This document shows positions 26,060 to 34,907 of a stretch of DNA of 64,000 bases, one piece after another. The first letter of the stretch is position 1; each line of letters begins with the position of its first letter. This stretch comes from Neomoorella thermoacetica (GTDB taxonomy: Bacteria > Bacillota > DSM-521 > Neomoorellales > Neomoorellaceae): positions 1 to 64,000 of the forward strand of contig NZ_MDDC01000003.1 of assembly GCF_001875325.1 (NCBI RefSeq), written 5' to 3'. The position numbers and the translations under genes are program-made. The notes beneath the pieces are model-generated. The model had not been told where the DNA came from and searched no databases. It saw nothing but the letters and a program-made list of their open reading frames with translations.

Positions 26060-26968
26060 ATGGGATTGACTGAAGAGTTACGCCAGTATGCCCTCTCCCT
26101 GGGTGCCGACCTGGTCGGCATCACGCCGGCCGGCCGTTTGGACGCCGCCCTTACGGCCCCCAACCGGCCGGCAGACCTGTTCCCCGAGGGAAAAAGTGTA
26201 ATCGTCCTGGGACTGCATATTCCCGATGCCGTTTTAGAGACCCTGCGGCGGGGGATATCCATTTATTCCTACAACCTGTTTGGTTACGCCTACCTCAACC
26301 GTGAGCTCGATTACCTGGCTTACCGGGTGAGTCGCTACCTGGAAAACCACGGCTATCAGGCCCTGCCTATCCCGGCCCGGGGTGAACAGTACTGGGAAGA
26401 GCGCAAGCACTACGGTCCCATATCCTTTCGCCATGCGGCGGTGGCCGCCGGGCTGGGGACCTTCGGCTGGCAGGGGCTGGTCCTGACGCCCCAGTTCGGA
26501 CCGCGACAGCGCTGGATTACCGTGTTAACGGATGCCGAGCTTGAGGGTAACGAGGTTTTTTCCCAGGATCTTGTCGACTCTTACAGTGAGCGGTGCCGGA
26601 ACTGCCTGGCCTGTTTGAAGAACTGCCCGGCTGCGGCCATTAAAGAAAAAGAATGGCAGGTCACCATCGGTGGGAGCAAATTTGTGTACGGGGTAGTAGA
26701 GCCCGATGCCTGCTGGTGGACGGCAGTAGGCTTCAGCACCAGACTGTGGGAAGGCACTCCCTTCCAGCCCCGGGTGGAGGTCCCCCGCCCATCTACCCTG
26801 GACGCCAGGCAGGTCTATGAATATTTATGGCACCGGCGCGACCCGCGCCTGGTAAACAGCGAACATCCTGAAGGCAACTTCGGGGCCAGCTTTTGCGGGA
26901 AATGCCTGGCCATCTGCCCCCTGGGGCAGGAAGCCTGGCGGCGGCGCCGCTCGAACGGAGGAGAATAA
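26060..26968 (+). CDS. Double 4Fe-4S protein related to QueG/reductive dehalogenase C-terminus
   Basis: The 302-residue protein contains CRNCLACLKNCPAAAI near residue 180 and FCGKCLAICPLG near 285, the split ferredoxin motifs of the epoxyqueuosine reductase (QueG) family, after an N-terminal domain with GADLVGITPAGR and an Arg/His-rich centre. QueG itself is a cobalamin enzyme for tRNA queuosine; the operon position next to corrinoid genes suggests a role with the corrinoid protein, such as electron supply. Start at ATG 26060 after GAGGAGGAGAAAGCG. Function not certain. Confidence 0.75.
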   Translation: MGLTEELRQYALSLGADLVGITPAGRLDAALTAPNRPADLFPEGKSVIVLGLHIPDAVLETLRRGISIYSYNLFGYAYLNRELDYLAYRVSRYLENHGYQALPIPARGEQYWEERKHYGPISFRHAAVAAGLGTFGWQGLVLTPQFGPRQRWITVLTDAELEGNEVFSQDLVDSYSERCRNCLACLKNCPAAAIKEKEWQVTIGGSKFVYGVVEPDACWWTAVGFSTRLWEGTPFQPRVEVPRPSTLDARQVYEYLWHRRDPRLVNSEHPEGNFGASFCGKCLAICPLGQEAWRRRRSNGGE

Positions 26969-26970
26969 TC

Positions 26971-28920
26971 TTGCCGTGTCAGGTTGTCTTCCAGCCTTCC
27001 GGGCGTCGGGGTGAAGTTTCGCCGGGCACCAACCTGCTGGATGCCGCCCGGCAACTGGGTGTGGCCATAAAATCTCCCTGCGGCGGGACAGGGATGTGCG
27101 GCAAGTGCAAGGTTCAGGTCGTGACGGGTTTTTTCCCCAAACTCGGCCTGGAGAGTTCCCCGGCCAGCCTCACCCCCCTTACCGGGGAGGAGAAAAAATA
27201 TTTAACTGAAGATGAAATACAAAACAACTATCGCCTGGCCTGCCAGGCCATGGTGGAAGGTGACGTCCTGCTGGCGGTTCCCGAAGAGAGCCGGGAAGTG
27301 GATCAGGTGATCCTGACGGCAGGGGTAAACCGGAGCCTGCAGCTCAACCCAGCCGTCCGGCAATACAGGGTAAAATGTCCTGCCGGTTCTCTGGCGGATC
27401 AGCGCAGCGACTGGGAGCGACTGCAGCAGGCCCTCAAGGAAGAATACGGCCTGTCGGGTGACCTGACCCTGGCTTACCCGGCACTCCTGCAACTGCCGGC
27501 CGGTATTCGCCAGCAGGGGGGAGAAGTGACGGTGACCACCTGGCAGGACCGGGTGGTCCTGGCTCTAGAGCCGGGTGCGGGCCGGCGGCCCCTGGGGGTG
27601 GCCGTAGACCTGGGTACTACCACCGTGGCCGCCTACCTCTGCGATCTGGCCACCGGGGAGGTGCTGAGCACCGCCTCCGCCATGAACCCCCAGGTGCGCT
27701 ACGGGGAGGACGTCCTGTCCCGGATTACCTACGCCCGGGAAAGCGCCACCGGGCTGGCCGACCTGCATGAAACCATTGTCAGGGGTCTTAATGAACTGCT
27801 GGATCAACTCGTCACCACGGCCCGGGTCGCCAGGGAACAGGTAATGGATCTGGTAATCGTGGGCAATACAGCCATGCAACATTTATTGTTAAACCTCAGC
27901 CCCGACTATCTCGGGCAGGCGCCCTACTTGCCGGCAGTCAGGGAGGACCTGAATCTTAAGGCACGTGACCTGGGTATCAATGTCCACGCAGCCGCTAAAA
28001 TTCACCTCTTGCCTGTAATTGGTGGTTTTGTAGGCGCCGATCATGTGGCCGTATTAATTGCCGAGGAACCCTACCGCAGCGATGCTGTCCAGCTGATCGT
28101 TGATATCGGGACCAATGGTGAAATCGCCCTGGCCAGCCAGGGGAAGGTGGCGGCTACTTCCTGCGCCACCGGCCCGGCCCTGGAAGGGGCGCACATCAAG
28201 TTCGGCATGCGGGCGGCTCCCGGGGCTATTGAAAAGGTTAGTATTAACCCTGACACCCTGGAAGTTGACTATAAAGTGATCGGCCGGGAGGAATGGGCTT
28301 CAGCTGGCCGGCCTGCCGGCGCCAGGGGGATTTGCGGTTCGGGGATTATTGATGCCGTGGCCGAACTCTTTAAAGCCGGGGTGATCTCCAGGAGCGGTCG
28401 CTTTAATCGCGTTCTGCCCACCAACCGCGTACGCAGGAATGAAGAAGGCAAGATGGAGTTTGTCATTGCCTGGGCCGGGGAAACAGCCATCGGCAGGGAT
28501 ATTACCATTACCCAGAGCGACATCAGGGCCGTACAATTGGCTAAAGCAGCCCTTTACGCCGGGGCCCGTTACCTGATGGCCCACATGGGCGTCGAACGGG
28601 TTGATGAGGTCATCCTGGCGGGGGCCTTTGGTAGCTACATCAATCCCCTTAACGCCCTGGCCATTGGTATGTTTCCTGACTGCCCGCCGGAGAAGATCCG
28701 GGCCGTGGGCAACGCGGCCGGAGATGGAGCGCGGCTGGCCCTGCTGAGCCTGGAGAAGCGGCAAGAGGCCCGGAATATCGCCCGGCAGGTACATCTGGTG
28801 GAAACTTCCCTGGAAGCCGATTTCCAGGAGCAATTTGTCCAGGCCATGGCCCTTCCCCACGGCCGGGATGCCTTCCCCCACCTGGACCATATCCTGAAGC
28901 TGGTACCACGCACGGCTTAA
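26971..28920 (+). CDS. Reductive activator of corrinoid proteins (2Fe-2S plus ASKHA domain)
   Basis: The 649-residue protein begins with a 2Fe-2S ferredoxin domain (C37, C43, C46 in SPCGGTGMCGKCK and C91 in YRLACQ), followed by a large ASKHA ATPase-like domain starting near GVAVDLGTTTVAAYL and continuing with VDIGTNGEIAL. This is the RACE/RACo/MtvR layout: it re-reduces Co(II) that escapes the catalytic cycle to Co(I) using ATP. I place the start at TTG 26971 after GGAGGAGAATAATC, three bases after the QueG-like gene ends. The corrinoid partner follows immediately. Confidence 0.9.
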   Translation: MPCQVVFQPSGRRGEVSPGTNLLDAARQLGVAIKSPCGGTGMCGKCKVQVVTGFFPKLGLESSPASLTPLTGEEKKYLTEDEIQNNYRLACQAMVEGDVLLAVPEESREVDQVILTAGVNRSLQLNPAVRQYRVKCPAGSLADQRSDWERLQQALKEEYGLSGDLTLAYPALLQLPAGIRQQGGEVTVTTWQDRVVLALEPGAGRRPLGVAVDLGTTTVAAYLCDLATGEVLSTASAMNPQVRYGEDVLSRITYARESATGLADLHETIVRGLNELLDQLVTTARVAREQVMDLVIVGNTAMQHLLLNLSPDYLGQAPYLPAVREDLNLKARDLGINVHAAAKIHLLPVIGGFVGADHVAVLIAEEPYRSDAVQLIVDIGTNGEIALASQGKVAATSCATGPALEGAHIKFGMRAAPGAIEKVSINPDTLEVDYKVIGREEWASAGRPAGARGICGSGIIDAVAELFKAGVISRSGRFNRVLPTNRVRRNEEGKMEFVIAWAGETAIGRDITITQSDIRAVQLAKAALYAGARYLMAHMGVERVDEVILAGAFGSYINPLNALAIGMFPDCPPEKIRAVGNAAGDGARLALLSLEKRQEARNIARQVHLVETSLEADFQEQFVQAMALPHGRDAFPHLDHILKLVPRTA

Positions 28921-28967
28921 GCCGAGATGGGGAATATAATAATCGCCCAAAAGGAGGAGAGACCACC

Positions 28968-29618
28968 ATGCCTGAGGAGAAGAAAGAGCTTTTACAGGCA
29001 CTATCGGATGCAGTCTTCAACATGGAAGTGGAAAGAGCGGCGGACCTGGCCAGGGAATGCGTAGACGCCGGCATCGACCCTTTTGAAGCCATCGAAAAGG
29101 GCCTGATCGACGGCATCAACAGGGCCGGCGTCCTGTTTGAAGAAGAGGAGTATTTCGTGCCGGAACTACTCTTATGTTCCGACGCTATGTATGCCGGGCT
29201 GGATGTGCTCCGTCCCCACCTGCCGGAAACCTCGGAAACCCAATCCGGGCGGGTGGTCCTGGGTGTAGTGGAAGGCGATACCCATGATATTGGTAAAAAC
29301 CTGGTAAAAATCATGCTGGAGGCCAATGGCTTTGAAGTTATCGACCTGGGCCGGGATGTACCGCCGCAGCAGTTTGTGGAAAAAGCCAGGGAGACCGGGG
29401 CCGCATTCATTGGCCTTTCCACTTTAATGACTACCACCATGGCCCGTATGGAGGAAGTCGTTAACAGATTAAAGGAAGAGCAAATCCGGGAGCAGTACAA
29501 GGTTGTAGTGGGGGGAGGTCCCATTTCCCAGGGTTTCGCCAGTCGCATCGGCGCCGACGGTTATGCCGTCAATGCCGTAGAAGCCGTAAAGCTATTTCGC
29601 AGGCTCCAGGGAGCCTGA
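28968..29618 (+). CDS. Corrinoid protein (methyl carrier, MtaC/MttC type)
   Basis: The 216-residue protein has an N-terminal helical cap domain and a B12-binding domain with the lower-ligand motif D104-T-H106-D-I-G109 (GDTHDIGKNLVKIML) and the downstream GLSTLMTTT and VVVGGGPIS blocks. It holds a corrinoid that accepts a methyl group from a substrate-specific methyltransferase. It sits directly before two UroD-type methyltransferase genes, so these are its likely partners. ATG 28968 follows AAAAGGAGGAGAGACCACC. Confidence 0.95.
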   Translation: MPEEKKELLQALSDAVFNMEVERAADLARECVDAGIDPFEAIEKGLIDGINRAGVLFEEEEYFVPELLLCSDAMYAGLDVLRPHLPETSETQSGRVVLGVVEGDTHDIGKNLVKIMLEANGFEVIDLGRDVPPQQFVEKARETGAAFIGLSTLMTTTMARMEEVVNRLKEEQIREQYKVVVGGGPISQGFASRIGADGYAVNAVEAVKLFRRLQGA

Positions 29619-29638
29619 GCAGGAAAGGGGTGGTAAAA

Positions 29639-30727
29639 ATGACCGGGGAGGCAATGACGCCTTCAGAACGTCTTCGCGCCATGGCGGCAGGGAAACCCAT
29701 TGACCGCCTGCCCTGTGTACCCATTATGGGTAACGGCGCGGCCAGGGTCATCGGCGTCAGGGTGGCTGAACTGCGCGGCAACGGGCCCCTCCTGGCCCGG
29801 GCCCAAATCGAAGCCTACCGTCTCTTTCGTTACGACACAGTGAGGATTTTTACCGATCTTTTCGTCCAGGCGGAAGCCATGGGAGCCATTGTTCACTGCC
29901 CGGAAGATGAAACAGCCTACCTGCGGGCTCCGGCCATTCAAAGCCTGGATGAGATAGATCGCTTACGGCCAGCCGATCCCTATAAAGACGGCTACCTGCC
30001 GGCCCAGCTGGAGGCCATGCGCATTGCCGTCCAGGAGATTGGCCAGGAGGTCCCGGTGACCGGCGCCCTGGTCGGGCCCTTTACCAATGCCACCTTCCTG
30101 CGCGGGACAGATGCAATCCTGCGGGATATCTACCATCACCCGGAAGCGGTCCACCGGCTGTGCCAGTTATCCCTGGAAACCTCCCTGCGCTACGCTGAAG
30201 CTATGATGGACTTAGGCTGTACCCCCAGCATAACCGATGCCATGTCTTCGGGTTCGGTAATCAGCCGGAAAGCCTTCGAGGAATTCTCTTTCCCTTATTT
30301 GAAAAAATTGGTAGACTTTATCCACTCCCGGGGCAGGACCGTAACCCTGCATATCTGCGGCAATACCAACCGCATCCTGGAAGGCATGGCCGCTACCGGG
30401 GCTGATTGCCTGAGCCTGGATAACGCCGTCGACCTGGCGGAAGCCAAAAGACGGGTGGGCGACCGGGTGCGGTTGATGGGTAATGTCCCCCCGGCCGAGG
30501 TGATGCTTGAGGGCAGCCCGGCGGATGTAGAGGCTGCCGTAAAGCGCTGCCTCAGGGCGGCCGGCGACAACCCCAAAGGGTTTATTGTCGCCTCGGGTTG
30601 TAGTTTGCCGACAGAAACACCTTTCGCCAATATCCAGGCCATGATGGCAGCTGTGCGCCGGTACGGGCGCTGGCCTATCGATCCGGAACTACTGGAAGGA
30701 GAAGGTTGCCATGGAGTCCCTGACTGA
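29639..30727 (+). CDS. UroD-family corrinoid methyltransferase 1
   Basis: The 362-residue enzyme belongs to the uroporphyrinogen-decarboxylase superfamily that includes MtaA/MtbA, the methylthiol:CoM methyltransferase MtsA and the O-demethylase MtvB. The zinc ligands are present as H-x-C (HICGNTNR) and a later C (ASGCSLPTETP). The N-terminal MTPSERLRAMAAGKPIDRLPCVP is the family start. Start at ATG 29639 with AAAGGGG upstream. It probably moves a methyl group between a substrate or acceptor and the corrinoid protein encoded just before it; the substrate is unknown. Confidence 0.88.
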   Translation: MTGEAMTPSERLRAMAAGKPIDRLPCVPIMGNGAARVIGVRVAELRGNGPLLARAQIEAYRLFRYDTVRIFTDLFVQAEAMGAIVHCPEDETAYLRAPAIQSLDEIDRLRPADPYKDGYLPAQLEAMRIAVQEIGQEVPVTGALVGPFTNATFLRGTDAILRDIYHHPEAVHRLCQLSLETSLRYAEAMMDLGCTPSITDAMSSGSVISRKAFEEFSFPYLKKLVDFIHSRGRTVTLHICGNTNRILEGMAATGADCLSLDNAVDLAEAKRRVGDRVRLMGNVPPAEVMLEGSPADVEAAVKRCLRAAGDNPKGFIVASGCSLPTETPFANIQAMMAAVRRYGRWPIDPELLEGEGCHGVPD

Positions 30728-31781
30728 AAAAACCCGGCTGCTAGCCGTTTTGAAGAAGCAGCCGGCGGACCGGCCGCCGGTCATTTGCCCGGGGGGTATG
30801 ATGAACGCCGCCGTGGTGGAGGTGGTGCGACAAACTGGCATCAACCTGCCGGAAGCCCACGGCGACCCCGAACTGATGGCCGGCCTGGCCCGGGCGGTTC
30901 GCCGGCTTACCGGTTTCGAGAACTTCGGCGTACCCTTTTGCATGACGGTCGAAGCCGAAGCCCTGGGGAGCGCGGTGGACTACGGCACCCTTGCCTGTGA
31001 ACCCAAGATAGCCCGGGAGGCTTATAACCGCGCGGCCGCGGTAAACTTCCGGGAGATAGAGGAACTGCTGGCGGCCGGACGGGTCCGGGCGGTGGCCGGG
31101 GCGGTAGCCTCCCTGGCCGCCGGAGATCCGGATGTACCGGTGCTGGCCTGCCTGACCGGCCCTATCAGCCTGGCCGCCTCCCTGGTGGACCCCGGAGAAT
31201 TCTTAAAGGACCTGCGCCGGGACCGGGAAAATGCGCACCGGGTGCTGGATTATGTTACTTCTTTCCTGGAACGGTTTGCCCTCTTGCTGGCCAGCAGCGG
31301 GGCAGCGGCCATCACCGTCGCTGACCCCACCGCGACCGGTGAGATCCTGGGGCCGTCCCTGTTTAACGAATACGCCCTGCCCTATCTCCGGCGAGTGGTT
31401 GCCGGCGTCCACCGGGCCGGTTTGCCGGTTATCGTCCATATCTGCGGCAATGTGAATAAAGTCAAGTCCCTGTTACCCGCGTTGCAGGCTGATGCCCTGA
31501 GCGTCGACGCTATGATCAACTTAACAAAATTAAAGGGCGAGTTTCCGGAACAGGTGGTTATGGGCAATATCAGCACCTATCTCCTGCAGAACGGCGGCGC
31601 GGCGAAAATTACTGGTTTCACCGGGAAACTCCTGGCCGGGGGCATCGACATCATCGCTCCTGCCTGCGGGTTGAGCACCTCTACACCCCTGGCCAATATC
31701 CAGGCTATGACGGCGACTGTAAAGCACTCCCTGGCTCCGGGAGGCGAATTAATAACGGCCCAAAATAGGGGAATATCGTAA
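30711..31781 (+). CDS. UroD-family corrinoid methyltransferase 2
   Basis: The 356-residue paralogue overlaps the end of methyltransferase 1 by 17 bases. It has HICGNVNK and PACGLSTSTP as zinc ligands, and TEKTRLLAVLKKQPADRPPVICPGG at its start. One enzyme of the pair could load the corrinoid protein and the other could unload it; neither role can be assigned from sequence. A separate pterin-binding (MtvA/MtrH-type) methyltransferase for tetrahydrofolate is not found in the window. Last gene of the leader B operon. Confidence 0.87.
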   Translation: MESLTEKTRLLAVLKKQPADRPPVICPGGMMNAAVVEVVRQTGINLPEAHGDPELMAGLARAVRRLTGFENFGVPFCMTVEAEALGSAVDYGTLACEPKIAREAYNRAAAVNFREIEELLAAGRVRAVAGAVASLAAGDPDVPVLACLTGPISLAASLVDPGEFLKDLRRDRENAHRVLDYVTSFLERFALLLASSGAAAITVADPTATGEILGPSLFNEYALPYLRRVVAGVHRAGLPVIVHICGNVNKVKSLLPALQADALSVDAMINLTKLKGEFPEQVVMGNISTYLLQNGGAAKITGFTGKLLAGGIDIIAPACGLSTSTPLANIQAMTATVKHSLAPGGELITAQNRGIS

Positions 31782-31855
31782 AAAGAAAGATGAAGTAAAT
31801 AGGCCGCAGGGACCGCTAATCAGAGTAAATGCCCCGCTAACCTGCAAATAGGCCC

Positions 31856-31884
31856 TTGACAACTTATGGCGCCGGTTTTAATAT
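31856..31884 (+). promoter_or_regulatory. Predicted promoter of the nitrogenase-like operon
   Basis: TTGACA (31856-31861) and TAATAT (31879-31884), 17-bp spacing. Leader copy C starts about 70 bases downstream. Confidence 0.8.
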
Positions 31885-31952
31885 AAGATAAATCATATTA
31901 AAAAGATAGAAATAGTAATATATAAACCTGCTTAGCAACCGGTACAGTGAAC

Positions 31953-32008
31953 GCTGACCAGACGACTGGAGGCTCCTTTTCCGCAAGGGAAGGGGCCTTC
32001 TTGTTTAG
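31953..32008 (+). promoter_or_regulatory. Sulfur-type leader element, copy C (box plus terminator)
   Basis: GCTGACCAG, four bases, CTGGAGGC; then GAGGCTCCTTTTCC, loop GCAA, GGGAAGGGGCCTTC and TTGTTTAGTT. A GTG at 31947 opens a frame MNADQTTGG through the box. The terminator lies about 75 bases before the NifX-like gene. Confidence 0.8.
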
Positions 32009-32083
32009 TTGTCCAGGCAGGGGGCAGAACAAAGCCAGTTACAGGTTTTCCCACTGTTAATCAACCTTGCGGGAGGAAATGGT

Positions 32084-32464
32084 ATGGCCTTAAAAATTGC
32101 TGTCGCCAGCAGTGACGGTAAAATGGTCAACCAGCATTTTGGCCGGGCGCAACAGTTTCTGATTTTTACCATCAACCCCGACGGCAGCTTTAAGTGCTGC
32201 GAAATCCGTCACAATGTTCCTCCCTGTAATGGGCGGGAACACGGGGACGATCAGATGGCCCGGGCGGTAGCCATGCTCGGCGACTGCCGGGCGGTACTGG
32301 CCAGCCAGATCGGCCCGGGGGCCAGGGAATTGCTACTTTCCAGGGGTATCCAGCCTTTAGTGCTGCCGGGATTTATAGACGCTACCTTGACCAGGCTTAT
32401 AGAAACCGGCCATCTGACCGGGAAAACAGCGTACAGGGGTGATGAACTTGGGCAAGAAGATTAA
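32084..32464 (+). CDS. NifX/NifB-C-terminal-type cofactor-binding protein
   Basis: The 126-residue protein has the dinitrogenase iron-molybdenum cofactor-binding fold, with [25 protein letters not shown] at its start, as in NifX, NafY and the C-terminus of NifB. Such proteins carry Fe-S cofactor precursors. The window's NifB-like protein lacks this domain, so the two may work as a split NifB. Start at ATG 32084 after GGGAGGAAATGGT. Its end overlaps the NifH-like gene by about 20 bases. Confidence 0.88.
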   Translation: MALKIAVASSDGKMVNQHFGRAQQFLIFTINPDGSFKCCEIRHNVPPCNGREHGDDQMARAVAMLGDCRAVLASQIGPGARELLLSRGIQPLVLPGFIDATLTRLIETGHLTGKTAYRGDELGQED

Positions 32465-33323
32465 ACAGATTGCTATTTATGGCAAGGGGGGTATCGGCAA
32501 ATCAACTACGGCATCCAATATCAGTGCTGCTCTGGCCAGGGCCGGCTACAGGGTGATGCAAGTCGGCTGCGATCCCAAAAGCGATTCTACCAATACGCTG
32601 CGGGGCGGCAAATACATCCCCACGGTGCTGGATACCTTGAGGGAAAAACCCCGGGTTCAACCGGATGAAGTTATCTTTAAGGGTTTTGGCGGCGTTTACT
32701 GTGTGGAGGCCGGCGGACCGGCTCCCGGCGTCGGCTGCGCCGGGCGGGGTATAATCACTGCGGTGCAACTGCTGAAACAGTTGCATGTCTTTGAAGACCT
32801 TGACCTGGACATCGTGATCTATGATGTCCTGGGCGATGTGGTTTGCGGCGGTTTTGCCGTGCCAATCCGGGAGGGTATTGCCGAGCATGTATTTACAGTT
32901 TGCTCGGCGGACTTTATGGCCATTTATGCTGCCAACAACCTGTTCAAAGGTATAAAGAAATATTCCCGCAGCGGGGGTGCTTTACTCGGCGGCCTCATTG
33001 CCAACTCGGTAAATGCTCCCTATGCCAGGGAGATTATCGATGATTTTGTTCAAAGGACCCGTACCAGGGTCATGGCCTATATTCCCCGGTCGGTAACTGT
33101 AACCCAGAGCGAGTTGCAGGGTAAAACCACCATTGAAGCAGCTCCGGAATCAGAACAAGCCAGGATTTACACCGATCTGGCCCGCAGGATAGCCGAGCAT
33201 GAGGATTCCCGCGAACCCTTTCCCCTGGAAATAAAGGAATTACGCGAGTGGGCCGCCGGATGGGCCGACCATCTCCTGGCCCTGGAAAGAGGTGAAATCC
33301 GCAGCCTGGCCGCGGGCATCTAG
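32442..33323 (+). CDS. NifH-like iron protein (reductase of the nitrogenase-like system)
   Basis: The 293-residue ATPase has the P-loop [10 protein letters not shown] near residue 13 and both cluster cysteines, C99 (GVGCAGRG) and C135 ([13 protein letters not shown]), so it should form the usual dimer with a shared 4Fe-4S cluster and feed electrons, one per ATP cycle, to the NifD/NifK-like pair downstream. Switch II reads [11 protein letters not shown], as in NifH. The start is uncertain among GTG 32439, ATG 32442 and TTG 32448. It is not proof of nitrogen fixation; Mar, Bch and Cfb systems use similar proteins. Confidence 0.92.
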   Translation: MNLGKKIKQIAIYGKGGIGKSTTASNISAALARAGYRVMQVGCDPKSDSTNTLRGGKYIPTVLDTLREKPRVQPDEVIFKGFGGVYCVEAGGPAPGVGCAGRGIITAVQLLKQLHVFEDLDLDIVIYDVLGDVVCGGFAVPIREGIAEHVFTVCSADFMAIYAANNLFKGIKKYSRSGGALLGGLIANSVNAPYAREIIDDFVQRTRTRVMAYIPRSVTVTQSELQGKTTIEAAPESEQARIYTDLARRIAEHEDSREPFPLEIKELREWAAGWADHLLALERGEIRSLAAGI

Positions 33324-33381
33324 CGGCTTGCCGGGATAGATCGCGGCACAATAAAACTATACATTTGAGGAGGAACGGACC

Positions 33382-34344
33382 ATGGCTAAAATCGCCAACA
33401 ATTTAACGGAGTTAATCGGTAAAACCCCCCTTTTAAGATTAAGCAAAAGGATTACCGGGGATATCGAGGCGGAGGTAGTTGTCAAATTAGAATCATTTAA
33501 CCCCGGCGGTAGCGTTAAAGATCGTATCGGTTACAGTATGATTAAAGATGCTGAAGAAAAAGGCCTGATTAACAAGGATACAGTCATCATTGAGCCTACC
33601 AGCGGTAATACCGGGATCGCCCTGGCCTTTGTGGCTGCGGCCCGGGGTTACAAACTGATTTTGACTATGCCCGATACCATGAGTGTTGAACGACGCAACC
33701 TGCTAAAGGCCTATGGTGCCGAACTGGTTTTGACCCCGGGTGCCGAGGGGATGAAAGGGGCGGTGCGCAAAGCTGAGGAACTGGCGGCCCAGATACCCAA
33801 TTCTTTTATCCCGCAGCAATTCAAGAACCCGGCCAATCCTGCCATCCACCGGGCGACGACGGCAGAAGAGATCTGGGAGGATACTGATGGCCAGGTGGAC
33901 ATTCTGGTAGGCGGTGTCGGTACCGGCGGCACCATTACCGGGGTGGGGGAAGTGATTAAGAAACGTAAACCCGGTTTTAAAGTCGTGGCCGTCGAACCCT
34001 TTGATTCCCCGGTACTATCCGGGGGCAAGCCGGGCCCCCATAAAATCCAGGGCATCGGCCCCGGTTTTGTCCCCGATGTATTGAATCTGGACATCATTGA
34101 TGAAATCTACCAGGTGAAAAACGAAGAGGCTTTTGCCACTGGCCAGCTTCTGGCCCGGGAGGAAGGGTTGCTGGTAGGCATATCGTCCGGTGCGGCCGCC
34201 TTCGCGGCCCTGCAGGTCGCCAAACGTTCGGAAAACAAAGGCAAACTGATTGTCGCCATCCTGCCGGATACGGGGGAAAGGTACTTAAGTACGGCGCTCT
34301 TCCAGGGAGATGATTACAAGGCACGCAGATATGGCCTCTGTTAG
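33382..34344 (+). CDS. cysK: Cysteine synthase family enzyme, copy 2
   Basis: The 320-residue PLP enzyme has K46 in GGSVKDR, a standard EPTSGNTG loop, GTGGT and [10 protein letters not shown]. It should make cysteine from O-acetylserine and sulfide. Position between the NifH-like and the NifB-like genes, under leader C, is the strongest sign that this nitrogenase-like system yields a sulfur species rather than ammonia. Start at ATG 33382 after GAGGAGGAACGGACC. Confidence 0.93.
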   Translation: MAKIANNLTELIGKTPLLRLSKRITGDIEAEVVVKLESFNPGGSVKDRIGYSMIKDAEEKGLINKDTVIIEPTSGNTGIALAFVAAARGYKLILTMPDTMSVERRNLLKAYGAELVLTPGAEGMKGAVRKAEELAAQIPNSFIPQQFKNPANPAIHRATTAEEIWEDTDGQVDILVGGVGTGGTITGVGEVIKKRKPGFKVVAVEPFDSPVLSGGKPGPHKIQGIGPGFVPDVLNLDIIDEIYQVKNEEAFATGQLLAREEGLLVGISSGAAAFAALQVAKRSENKGKLIVAILPDTGERYLSTALFQGDDYKARRYGLC

Positions 34345-34387
34345 CCCTGTATATTTCAGCTTCATAGCAAGCACCGGCGCGGTGAAC

Positions 34388-34446
34388 GCCGACCAGACCA
34401 CTGGAGGCTTCTTTCCTTTGAGGGAAGGGAGCCTGTTCTTTATCTT
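34388..34446 (+). promoter_or_regulatory. Sulfur-type leader element, copy D, inside the operon
   Basis: GCCGACCAG, four bases, CTGGAGGC; GAGGCTTCTTTCC pairs with GGGAAGGGAGCCT, then GTTCTTT. No new promoter is visible, so it acts as an internal terminator between cysK and the yezD-nifB-like genes. GTG 34382 opens a frame MNADQTTGG through it. Confidence 0.75.
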
Positions 34447-34466
34447 CCCGATTGGAGGTGGCGGTA

Positions 34467-34682
34467 TTGAGTACAAGGTTGGGCCTTGACTTCCACAATA
34501 TGAAGACGGCCAGCAAAACGGGAAGTGAGAAATGGCCGGGGAGCATCACCCCGGAGGAAGAGTTATTCGTGCTGGAAATACTCCGGGTCATCCGCGGGGT
34601 ACGTCACGGGAGCGTCCAGATTGTCGTCCGGGATGGGCGGGTGGTACAGATTGACCGTACCGAGAAAAACAGGCTGGTATGA
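34467..34682 (+). CDS. YezD family (DUF2292) small protein
   Basis: The 71-residue product contains EEELFVLEILRVIRGVRHGS and VVRDGRVVQIDRTEKNRL, the YezD core. Start at TTG 34467, eight bases after GGAGG; TTG 34452 is possible in the same frame. It follows leader D and precedes a small helical protein and the NifB-like gene. No activity is established for YezD; regulatory or small accessory roles are equally possible. Confidence 0.78.
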   Translation: MSTRLGLDFHNMKTASKTGSEKWPGSITPEEELFVLEILRVIRGVRHGSVQIVVRDGRVVQIDRTEKNRLV

Positions 34683-34733
34683 ACGGGGTAAAGGACCCTA
34701 TCATTAAAATGCGTCAAAGGAGGGCTTGTGTGA

Positions 34734-34907
34734 ATGAAAGACACCCGGCGTAGACTTGAGCGTGAGCGGCAAAGACTTTTGGATCAGTGGGCTTATCTCC
34801 CGGAGAAAGAACGCGCCCGCCTCCTGGTCAGGATTATGGATATTGACGAGCATCTCAGCATGGTTAAAAGCAGGTCCCGGTTCCAGTTACCCGGGCGAAC
34901 ACGGTGA
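34734..34907 (+). CDS. Small charged helical protein (57 residues), unknown
   Basis: ATG 34734, after AAAGGAGGGCTTGTGTGA, opens a 57-residue frame ending TGA 34905-34907. The product is rich in Arg, Glu and Leu (RRRLERERQRLLDQW, EKERARLLVRIMDIDEHL) and is probably two helices. Its stop overlaps the GTG start of the NifB-like gene in GTGA, so the two are translationally coupled. I recognise no family; the overlap and good ribosome site argue that it is real and linked to cofactor assembly. Confidence 0.6.
   Translation: MKDTRRRLERERQRLLDQWAYLPEKERARLLVRIMDIDEHLSMVKSRSRFQLPGRTR

Noticed and set aside
28300-29548. Long - strand frames over the corrinoid activator and corrinoid protein genes
   Set aside because: They are shadows of genes with clear catalytic motifs and show low-complexity translations.
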